40,061 nucleotides of DNA. Origin: Paraburkholderia terricola. GTDB lineage: Bacteria > Pseudomonadota > Gammaproteobacteria > Burkholderiales > Burkholderiaceae. Positions 32,316 to 38,724 of this stretch are shown piece after piece (within the stretch, counting starts at the first letter, position 1; each line of letters opens with the position of its first letter). A program made the position numbers and the translations under genes. The notes under the pieces were generated by a model that was given only the letters and a program-made list of their open reading frames with translations, was not told the DNA's origin and did no database searches. The stretch lies in contig NZ_FRAB01000056.1 of the NCBI RefSeq assembly GCF_900142195.1, forward strand, positions 1 through 40,061, written 5' to 3'.

Positions 32316-32999
32316 CTAATGGCTCGCGGGCGCCGCCCTTCTGTTCCATGCGAGAGCAAGCAGCACGGCCACCGGTAGCGCAATCGCGACGAACGAAAAC
32401 TGCATATAAGCGAGCGCGCCGAGGATCGCGCCGGCCGCGAATCCGCACATGGCCGCCAAGGTCCATTTGAGGCGTTCGCTAACCTGCTGGCCATGTCCGC
32501 CCGCCGCGCCCCGGTGAATCAGCTCGATCACATCCAGCACGATTTGCGTGACGTTGCCGGTCATCACCGTATTCGGCAGGCCGCTCACCTGTAGCAGCTT
32601 GCCGCGCGCATTCTGTACGCCCATCGCCATCGTTCCGAGCACGCCGCACAGCAGCACCATCGAGGCGTCCGAACCCATCGCGGGCGTGATCAGCATGCCC
32701 GTGACGAGGAACGAAACGAGCAGCGCCGCCTGCAACAGATAGAGCACGCTCGCGGCATTCGGCGACTGATGCCGCTCCGTGAACTTGAAAATCACGCTGC
32801 CCAACGCAATGCCCACGATGAAGGACGGAAACGCCAGCAGCTTGAGCAGCGCGCCCTGGCCCACGCCCGCGACTTCCGCGCCGAGCAGCACGAAGTTGCC
32901 GGTCACATGCGCGGTGAACAGGCCGAACAATGCGATGAAGCCAACCGTGTCCACATAGCCGGCGATCATCGCGAGAATCGTGTCTTCATGCTTGTTCAC
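32316..32999 (-). CDS. DUF1275 (YoaK-like) membrane protein
   Basis: A 227-residue inner-membrane protein of the DUF1275/YoaK family with about six hydrophobic segments. Conserved features are visible: AGYVDTVGFIALFGLFTAHV followed by TGNFVLLG, and VMTGNVTQIVLD. The function of the family is unknown. The start is GTG at 32997-32999 with GAGGAAA upstream. It follows XapX by 40 bp, so the HD, XapX and DUF1275 genes are probably one transcript. The last residues (WNRRAAPASH) are cytoplasmic and basic. Confidence 0.93.
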   Translation of the reverse strand: MNKHEDTILAMIAGYVDTVGFIALFGLFTAHVTGNFVLLGAEVAGVGQGALLKLLAFPSFIVGIALGSVIFKFTERHQSPNAASVLYLLQAALLVSFLVTGMLITPAMGSDASMVLLCGVLGTMAMGVQNARGKLLQVSGLPNTVMTGNVTQIVLDVIELIHRGAAGGHGQQVSERLKWTLAAMCGFAAGAILGALAYMQFSFVAIALPVAVLLALAWNRRAAPASH

Positions 33000-33039
33000 G
33001 GACGATTTCCTCGACAGGAATAGACGCGTGCCGACGGCA

Positions 33040-33303
33040 TCAACCGCCCTCTTTCGCCGCGCCGGGCGCGTTCGGCTTTTGCAGCGCCGAAGCCGCCGGG
33101 GCTGTCCCGGCTGGCGGCGCGGCCTGAACCGTCGGCGTCTGCGCGAACAACTGCGCCTTGACGACCGGTATCGCGTGCTCGCCCAGCACCATGCCGAGCA
33201 GACCTGCCAGCGCGATTAACGGCGGCGCCGGCGACTGCACCTTGAGCAGCCAGTAAAGCAGTCCGACGCCGAAGCCGACTCCCAGTGAAATGACGTAGCC
33301 CAT
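33040..33303 (-). CDS. XapX domain (DUF1427) small membrane protein
   Basis: An 87-residue protein beginning MGYVISLGVGFGVGLLYWLL. Two hydrophobic segments (about 2-20 and 28-45) enclose the VQSPAPPLIALAGLLGMVLG signature of the XapX family. The C-terminal 35 residues are Ala/Pro-rich and hydrophilic, longer than in the shortest members. XapX proteins are small membrane proteins, named from xanthosine-utilisation loci, with no firm function. AAGGAAAA precedes the start at 33303, 35 bp after the HD gene. Confidence 0.9.
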   Translation of the reverse strand: MGYVISLGVGFGVGLLYWLLKVQSPAPPLIALAGLLGMVLGEHAIPVVKAQLFAQTPTVQAAPPAGTAPAASALQKPNAPGAAKEGG

Positions 33304-33338
33304 TGCGTTTTCCTTTCCTTTCGATACCTGCAAATGCC

Positions 33339-33980
33339 TTAATTCGGCCAGTCCGAACCCAGCACCAGACCGCAGAAATTCAGCCGGCGATAGTTCGGGT
33401 CCCAGCGGTCCAGCACGTCCGCGTTCACCGTGCCGAACGTCGTCTCGGGACGATGCTCCATACCGCGCGCGTAGGCTTCGATGATCTTCTTCTTGAAGTC
33501 CAGTTCGCGCGGACACGCCTGCATGATTTCGTCGCGCTGCTGCGCGGTGAATTCGTCGTAACCGTCGCCGCACACATCCATCTGCACGCCGGCGCGGGTC
33601 AGCGCGACGAGCGGCGACATATGCTCCGCAATGCCGGGCGTGGTGTGCAACGCGATCGCCGTCCATACTTCGTGGATATCGCTTTGCGCCGCGCCGTGCT
33701 GCCGCACGAACGCGCGCGCCGCATTCGCGCCATCCACTTCGAATCGGTAAGGCGAGTGCCGGTACTGCGCATTCAAACCGGCGTTGTGAAACAGCGCGGC
33801 CACGTAAAGCAATTCCGCGTCGAAACTCAGGCGCTTGCGATAGCCGGTCAGCGCGCCGAACAGAAAGACCCGCAACGCATGCTGAAACATCAACTCGGAT
33901 TCCGTGGCGCGCATCTGGGTGGTTGCCGCCCCAGCCATCGCACCATCGGGAATCTCGACTCCCGCAATCATTTTCTTCAT
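33339..33980 (-). CDS. HD-domain protein, cyanamide-hydratase-like, altered HD pair
   Basis: A 213-residue HD-superfamily protein. Metal-ligand candidates are H34 (FQHALRVFLF), H65 (ALFHNAGL) and the His in IALHTTPG. The signature HD pair reads HN (H65-N66), so the Asp that normally bridges the metals is replaced by Asn. The overall pattern, including a C-terminal RELDFKKKIIEAYARGMEHR, resembles the HD proteins grouped with cyanamide hydratase (family resemblance; activity not shown). A very strong ribosome-binding site (GGAGGAGGTGAC) precedes the start. First gene of the HD/XapX/DUF1275 unit, with the CTTAAA-N4-CTTAAT repeat 112 bp upstream. Confidence 0.85.
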   Translation of the reverse strand: MKKMIAGVEIPDGAMAGAATTQMRATESELMFQHALRVFLFGALTGYRKRLSFDAELLYVAALFHNAGLNAQYRHSPYRFEVDGANAARAFVRQHGAAQSDIHEVWTAIALHTTPGIAEHMSPLVALTRAGVQMDVCGDGYDEFTAQQRDEIMQACPRELDFKKKIIEAYARGMEHRPETTFGTVNADVLDRWDPNYRRLNFCGLVLGSDWPN

Positions 33981-34091
33981 GTCACCTCCTCCCTATCGCC
34001 CATCCTCGCTCCTCGGTCGCTCCGCCGCGCGATGCTTGCCCACTGTCCGATGCAGCGTAGCGAATTAATCCAATAAAGACTTTGGCCGTTC

Positions 34092-34107
34092 CTTAAAAAG
34101 ACTTAAT
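34092..34107. promoter_or_regulatory. CTTAAA-N4-CTTAAT direct repeat upstream of the HD gene
   Basis: CTTAAA (34092-34097) and CTTAAT (34102-34107) are exactly 10 bp apart, 112-127 bp before the HD start. Read on the minus strand the site is AATTAAG-N5-TTAAGG, then GCCAAAG and CTT. The same order occurs upstream of the isochorismatase-like gene, so about 35 bp are shared between the two promoters. Confidence 0.55.
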
Positions 34108-34136
34108 TCGCGCGGCGCTTTTTTTGCGGGCCCCGC

Positions 34137-35606
34137 TCAAATCGCCAGTTCATGAAAGCGCCGCAGACCGTCGCGTATCCATTGCAGCAAGCCGCCGGCG
34201 TGCTGATCGGCATGCTCGGGCGACGCGAGCAGCATCTTCTCGGTTTCATGGTGTTCCGTGAGCAGCCGGCACATCTCTTTCGCTACCTCGGGCCGCCGCG
34301 CGAGGATCGGCGTCAACGCGCTTTTGTCGAGGCGAAACACCGTGGCGCGCGTGAGCGCTCGCACGATCACGCCGGACCTGACGCCCGCCAGGATGCCCGA
34401 CTGGCCGATCGAATCGCCCGGCGCGAGCCGTCGCAATTCGATCTCGCCGCCGCCCTTCGGCACGCTCACGCTCGCGACGCCGCGCGCGAGAATGTGCAGT
34501 TCGTGGCCGCTTTCATCGGCGGCGGCGTAGATCGTATCGGCGGTGTCGAATTCGTGTTTCGTCAGCTTTGCCGCGAGTTCGGCTATTTCGCCGTCGTCGA
34601 GCGTCTGGAAGATCAATACGTTGCAGAGCAGCCGGTGCTTTTCGTCCGTCGCCTCGGTGGCAGGCTCGGGCACCGACAACGGCCGCAACACCACGCCGCG
34701 CGACAGCAAATGCCGGTGCGCCAGATCGAACAGATCGTTGCGCACGTCGATCTTCTTGCTCAGGGTATCGACGTAGCAGACGATCTCGTACTCGATCGCG
34801 TCGTTGGTCGCGCGGCGCACGCTGACAATCGGCTTGGGATCGGCGAGCACAGCGTCGGAGCTGGCGGCGGCGTCGGCCAGCGCCTGCAACACCGTGGCCG
34901 GCCGGATCGTCGGCTTGACCGGCAGCACCACGCTGATGCCGTGCGTATGCGAGGGCTGGTTCGCGTTGACGATGTTGGTGCGCGCCGCCACGCTGTTCGG
35001 GATCACGACGATATTGCCCTGCCCGTTCAGCAGGCTGGTCGCGCGCCAGTTGCTCTCCACCACCTTGCCTTCCACGTCGCCGATCGTCACCCAGTCGCCG
35101 ATGTGAAACGGCTGCGTGGCGTTCAGCACCACCCCGGAAAACACGTCGTTGAGCGTGCTCTGAATCGCGAGGCCGAGCACCACCGCGAGCGCGCCGGAGG
35201 TCGCGAGCAAACCGCGCACCGGCAGTTGCAACACGAACGCGATCGCGCCCACCGCCGCCGCGAGAAACACCAGCGCGCCGAACACGTCCTGAAACAGACG
35301 CTCCTTGTGCCACGACTCGGGCAACACGGTGCGATCCAGCACGATCGTCACGAGACGCGCGCCTTGCAGCCACCACACCACTTCGAGCATCTGCGCGAGC
35401 AGATGGCGCAGCGGCTGATCCTCCCACGGCGCGGCGCGCAGCGGATTCATGCCTGACCTGAACAGCACGTAGGTCGATAGCCCGAACATCAGCGCGCGCA
35501 AGCCGAGACGCGCCTGCTCGCGCCTGATCGCCACGAAACGCCAGGCGAGGAAATCGAGGACCAGGATGCCTAGCCCGTACAGCACGCCGTCGGTCAGGGT
35601 CGGCAT
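34137..35606 (-). CDS. MscS-type mechanosensitive channel with C-terminal cyclic-nucleotide-binding domain
   Basis: A 489-residue inner-membrane channel. Four to five hydrophobic segments cover about 5-170, the last being the pore-lining helix (GLLATSGALAVVLGLAIQST). The MscS beta domain follows (about 175-240; GDWVTIGDVEGKVVESNWRA, then VIPNSVAARTNIVN), then the alpha/beta domain (about 240-325) and a cNMP-binding domain (about 335-465; GHELHILARGVASVSVPKGG). This layout is that of cyclic-nucleotide-linked MscS-like channels. GAGGA precedes the start. It lies 75 bp after the amidohydrolase across a 9-bp tandem repeat and is probably in the same transcript. Confidence 0.92.
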   Translation of the reverse strand: MPTLTDGVLYGLGILVLDFLAWRFVAIRREQARLGLRALMFGLSTYVLFRSGMNPLRAAPWEDQPLRHLLAQMLEVVWWLQGARLVTIVLDRTVLPESWHKERLFQDVFGALVFLAAAVGAIAFVLQLPVRGLLATSGALAVVLGLAIQSTLNDVFSGVVLNATQPFHIGDWVTIGDVEGKVVESNWRATSLLNGQGNIVVIPNSVAARTNIVNANQPSHTHGISVVLPVKPTIRPATVLQALADAAASSDAVLADPKPIVSVRRATNDAIEYEIVCYVDTLSKKIDVRNDLFDLAHRHLLSRGVVLRPLSVPEPATEATDEKHRLLCNVLIFQTLDDGEIAELAAKLTKHEFDTADTIYAAADESGHELHILARGVASVSVPKGGGEIELRRLAPGDSIGQSGILAGVRSGVIVRALTRATVFRLDKSALTPILARRPEVAKEMCRLLTEHHETEKMLLASPEHADQHAGGLLQWIRDGLRRFHELAI

Positions 35607-35644
35607 GAAGGTCCTCGCTCGCGTGGCGGCATGAAACCGTGGCT

Positions 35645-35689
35645 ATCGGAACAACCGGAACAATCGGAACAATCGGAACGATCAGAACG
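35645..35689. repeat. Five 9-bp tandem repeats between the amidohydrolase and MscS genes
   Basis: Units ATCGGAACA, ACCGGAACA, ATCGGAACA, ATCGGAACG and ATCAGAACG lie head to tail. The last one includes the amidohydrolase stop codon (35682-35684). The tract lies in the short spacer before the MscS-type gene, 39 bp from its start. Confidence 0.9.
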
Positions 35690-37550
35690 CGAAGCAGCTA
35701 CAGCCCAGCGCGCCCCAGAAGCCGTTCGAATCGCTGACGGGCACGTTCTTGCGCCAGGCCCAGCCGTGCGCATGCGCATGCACGCCGCACAGATTCACGC
35801 AGCCGTCCACGCACGCCACCGCGGTCGGCTTGTACCGGCTGTAGCCGCCGAACTCCGCGACCGGCGACCACGACGGGCTGACCGGCAAATCAGGCGGCGC
35901 GAGCGGCGCGAAGTCGTCGGCTGCGTAGACCACCTTGCCGCCCACCACCGTCATCACCGATTCGAGATACTTGATATGGCTTTCGTCGACCGTGAAATAG
36001 TCGTCGCTGAGCACCGCGAAGTCCGCGAACTGGCCGGGCACGAGCGCGCCCTTGCGGTCGTCCTCATTCGAGAACCACGCGCTGCCGACCGTATAGCGGC
36101 GCAGCGCCTCCATGCGGTCGAGCCGGTTCTCGCTCGTGTACATCGCCGTGCCGCCGACCGTCTTGCCCGACACCATCCAGTACAGCGACACGAACGGGTT
36201 GAAGCTCGCGACGCGCGTGGCGTCCGTGCCCGCGCCCACCGGCAGGCCCGCATCGAGCATGTGGCGGATCGGCGGCGTGCGCTTCACGGCTTCCTCACCG
36301 TATTGCTGAATGAAGTACTCGCCCTGGTAAGCCATGCGGTGCTGAATCGCGATGCCGCCGCCGAGCGCGCGCACGCGGTCGATATTCTTCTGCGTGATGG
36401 TCTCGCAATGGTCGAAGAACCAGCGCAAGCCGTTGAACGGAATGTCGGCGTTCACGCGTTCGAATACGTTCAGGAAGCGCTCGATCGATTCGTTATAGGT
36501 TGCGTGCAGACGGAACGGCCAGCGGTTCGCCACCAGCAGCCTGACGACACCTTCGAGTTCCGCTTCGAGCGTGTCCGGCAAATCGGGGCGCGGCTCCAGG
36601 AAGTCCTCGAAGTCGGCGGCGGAGAACACCAGCATTTCGCCCGCGCCGTTCACGCGCAGAAAGTCGTCGCCCTCGCCGGGCTTCGTCATCTTCACCCACT
36701 TGGCGAAGTCCTCGATTTCCTGCTTGGCGTTTTGCGTGAACAGGTTGTACGCGATCCGCACGGTCAGCTCATTGTGCTTCGCCATGTCCATGATGACGGC
36801 GTAGTCGTCGGGATAGGCCTGGTAGCCGCCGCCCGCGTCGATCGCGCTCGTCACGCCGAGGCGGTTCAGTTCGCGCATGAAATGGCGCGTGGAATTGCGC
36901 TGATCCTCCGGCGCGAGCTTCGGACCTTTTGCGAGCGTCGCGTATAACAGGCCCGCATTCGGCCGCGCGATCAGCATGCCCGTCGGATTGCCGCGCTTGT
37001 CGCGCTGAATCTCGCCGCCGGGCGGATTGGGGGTGTCTTTCGTATAGCCGACCGCGCGCAAGGCAGCGCCATTCAGGAGCGCGCTGTCGTACAGGTGCAG
37101 GATGAACACCGGCGTATCCGGCGCGATCGCGTTGATCTCTTCGAGCGTCGGTCCGCGCCGCTCGGCGAACTGGAATTCGTTCCAGCCGCCCACCACGCGC
37201 ACCCACTGCGGCGCGGGCGTGCGGGCCACCTGCTTGCGCAGCATGTCGAGCGCATCCGCGAGCGACGGCACGCCGTCCCAGCGCAGTTCCATGTTGAAGT
37301 TCAGGCCGCCGCGAATCACGTGCAGGTGTGAATCGTTGAGACCGGGAATGACCGTGCGGCCTTTCAGGTCGACGTGGCGCGTGTTGTCGTTGACGTGGCG
37401 CATCACGGTGTCGCGCGAGCCGGCCGCGATCACGCGGCCGTTCGCGACGGCGAGCGCGTCCGCGAACGAGCGTTTGTCGTCCTGCGTGGCGATCTTGCCG
37501 TTGAAGAAGACGACTTCGGCCGGCGTCGGCGCGGAAGTGGTGGAAGTCAT
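35682..37550 (-). CDS. Amidohydrolase (YtcJ-like) with Cys/His-rich C-terminal tail
   Basis: A 622-residue metal-dependent hydrolase of the amidohydrolase-3/YtcJ group. Visible are the first metal ligands H75 and H77 (PGLNDSHLH), the central barrel with FDHCETIT, the late Asp in VGAGTDATRV, and the C-terminal composite beta domain (GALVPGQFADFAVLSDDYF). The last 50 residues are unusual: C580, C584, C588, H591, H593, H595, C617 and C619, which could bind a metal. No signal peptide is visible, so it acts in the cytoplasm. The start at 37550 (MTSTTSAP) has GAGGA; a MRIAM start 12 bp upstream is possible. Substrate unknown; family members act on amides, carbamates or formamides. Confidence 0.9.
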   Translation of the reverse strand: MTSTTSAPTPAEVVFFNGKIATQDDKRSFADALAVANGRVIAAGSRDTVMRHVNDNTRHVDLKGRTVIPGLNDSHLHVIRGGLNFNMELRWDGVPSLADALDMLRKQVARTPAPQWVRVVGGWNEFQFAERRGPTLEEINAIAPDTPVFILHLYDSALLNGAALRAVGYTKDTPNPPGGEIQRDKRGNPTGMLIARPNAGLLYATLAKGPKLAPEDQRNSTRHFMRELNRLGVTSAIDAGGGYQAYPDDYAVIMDMAKHNELTVRIAYNLFTQNAKQEIEDFAKWVKMTKPGEGDDFLRVNGAGEMLVFSAADFEDFLEPRPDLPDTLEAELEGVVRLLVANRWPFRLHATYNESIERFLNVFERVNADIPFNGLRWFFDHCETITQKNIDRVRALGGGIAIQHRMAYQGEYFIQQYGEEAVKRTPPIRHMLDAGLPVGAGTDATRVASFNPFVSLYWMVSGKTVGGTAMYTSENRLDRMEALRRYTVGSAWFSNEDDRKGALVPGQFADFAVLSDDYFTVDESHIKYLESVMTVVGGKVVYAADDFAPLAPPDLPVSPSWSPVAEFGGYSRYKPTAVACVDGCVNLCGVHAHAHGWAWRKNVPVSDSNGFWGALGCSCFAF

Positions 37551-37568
37551 GGCGATCCTCATAGGGAG

Positions 37569-37633
37569 CGCTCCGCTTTTCACGCGCGGAGCGATTCATG
37601 GAAGCGGGCGCTCGTGACGCCCGCTTCCATGAA
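37569..37633 (-). other. Tandem hairpins between the isochorismatase-like and amidohydrolase genes
   Basis: Two perfect stems lie side by side in the 162-bp spacer: CGCTCCGC/GCGGAGCG (37569-37576, 37586-37593) and a 16-bp stem with left arm 37595-37610 and right arm 37618-37633 around a 7-nt loop. The 16-bp stem forms first on the minus-strand transcript, the 8-bp stem second, ending 19 bp before the amidohydrolase start. There is no T-run after the long stem; the 8-bp loop has AAAA. Partial termination or mRNA protection between the two genes is likely. Confidence 0.65.
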
Positions 37634-37712
37634 GCATTCAGAAACCAGCCGGCAAGCGGAATCCAGAGCGCCGGTAGACGCTCGAATTCCGCGAGACGGC
37701 GTGACGCGACTG

Positions 37713-38405
37713 TTACTTCACCTTAGCCGGCACCGGCGCCAGGATTTCGTGCTGCTCAGCCGTACGCTGAGCCGCCTTGTGCACCATCGTGTACGCGTAG
37801 TCCACGCCCATTCCGTATGCGCCCGAATGTTCTTTGGCGATCTTCATGACAGCGTCATAGGTCTCTTTGTGCGCCCAGTCGCGCTGCCATTCGAGCAGCA
37901 CCTGTTGCCACGTGACCGGCACCACGCCGGCCTGAATCATGCGCTGCATTGCGTAGTCATGCGCTTCCTTCGACGTGCCGCCCGATGCGTCGGCGACCAT
38001 GTAGATTTCGTAGTCGCCTTCGTCCATCGCGCACAACGAAAACGTGTTGTTGCACACCTCGGTCCACAAGCCCGCCACCACGACTTTCTTCCGGCCGTTC
38101 GCGGCGAGCGAGTCACGCACCTTCTGGTCGTCCCACGAATTCATGGACGTGCGTTCGAGCACCTTGTGCCCCGGGAATACGTCCAGCAGTTCGGGGTAGG
38201 TGTAGCCCGAGAAGCTTTCCGACTCCACCGTCGTGATGGTGGTGGGGATGTTGAACACGCGCGCGGCCTTCGCGAGTCCGACCACGTTGTTCTTCAGTAC
38301 CTGACGGTCGATGGACTGAACGCCAAACGCCATTTGCGGCTGTTGGTCGATGAAGATGATCTGCGAGTTTGCAGGTGTCAGAACTTCGAGTTTGGGGTTT
38401 GACAT
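37713..38405 (-). CDS. Isochorismatase-like cysteine hydrolase (YcaC-like)
   Basis: A 230-residue cytoplasmic hydrolase of the isochorismatase/nicotinamidase superfamily, nearest in appearance to YcaC-type proteins. The catalytic residues are visible: D20 (FIDQQPQM), R85 in the usual Lys position (LERTSMNSW) and nucleophile C118 (GLWTEVCNN), followed by the cis-peptide-type TEV element. The C-terminal extension from about 185 (KIAKEHSGAYGMGVDYAYTM) is longer than in minimal members. No substrate can be assigned. CAGGATC precedes the start. First gene of the long minus-strand series, with the CTTAAT direct repeat about 110 bp upstream. Confidence 0.92.
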   Translation of the reverse strand: MSNPKLEVLTPANSQIIFIDQQPQMAFGVQSIDRQVLKNNVVGLAKAARVFNIPTTITTVESESFSGYTYPELLDVFPGHKVLERTSMNSWDDQKVRDSLAANGRKKVVVAGLWTEVCNNTFSLCAMDEGDYEIYMVADASGGTSKEAHDYAMQRMIQAGVVPVTWQQVLLEWQRDWAHKETYDAVMKIAKEHSGAYGMGVDYAYTMVHKAAQRTAEQHEILAPVPAKVK

Positions 38406-38514
38406 GGCTGTGTAGATCCTGAAAGGGTTTGATGGACATGCCGCACTGCGTTGAAGTGCGCGAAAAACTGAGGCCAGTCTATCGACGGCCATTGGCCAAG
38501 TCCTTGGCAAAGCC

Positions 38515-38530
38515 CTTAATCGTTCTTAAT
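38515..38530. promoter_or_regulatory. CTTAAT-N4-CTTAAT direct repeat upstream of the isochorismatase-like gene
   Basis: CTTAAT occurs at 38515-38520 and 38525-38530, exactly 10 bp apart and 110-125 bp before the start codon. On the minus strand the order is AATTAAG-N5-TTAAGG-N5-GCCAAGG, matching the HD-gene promoter region. A GCCAAG/CTTGGC palindrome lies directly beside it. It is a candidate activator site for the catabolic-like cluster. Confidence 0.55.
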
Positions 38531-38609
38531 TGAGAGTTCTGGAGAAATGAGCCCGCAACGGAAATCGCGCGCGCCCGATCCTGGTTGCCGCCTCGAAAGC
38601 CGCTCTACA

Positions 38610-38629
38610 AGCCGCTTCAAGCCGCTTCA
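38610..38629. repeat. Two 10-bp tandem repeats
   Basis: AGCCGCTTCA occurs twice in tandem (38610-38619, 38620-38629), with a degenerate copy AGCCGCTCTA at 38598-38607. It lies about 200 bp upstream of the isochorismatase-like gene. Confidence 0.6.
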
Positions 38630-38724
38630 GAAAAATTCATGTTTTGTGCAGGACTTTACGTGCGCGCCGTTTCACACTTCAGTTGCCGGATTCAGGACCT
38701 TCGGCCGCACTTATCGACATCTAG

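Larger units (their letters stand above)
38406..38724. other. Intergenic region between the isochorismatase-like gene and the IS5-family element
   Basis: A 319-bp non-coding stretch. Nearest the gene it holds the likely promoter, a palindrome GCCAAG-TC-CTTGGC (38495-38508) and the CTTAAT direct repeat (38515-38530). Farther out are two 10-bp tandem units AGCCGCTTCA (38610-38629), and then the IS insertion site ending CTAG (38721-38724). No gene is supported. Confidence 0.6.

Noticed and set aside
34112..34136. Possible intrinsic terminator (seven T near GCGGGCCCCGC) between the HD and MscS genes
   Set aside because: On the plus strand no gene ends there. On the minus strand the short stem is followed by a run of A, not T. 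It does not fit a terminator for the MscS gene.
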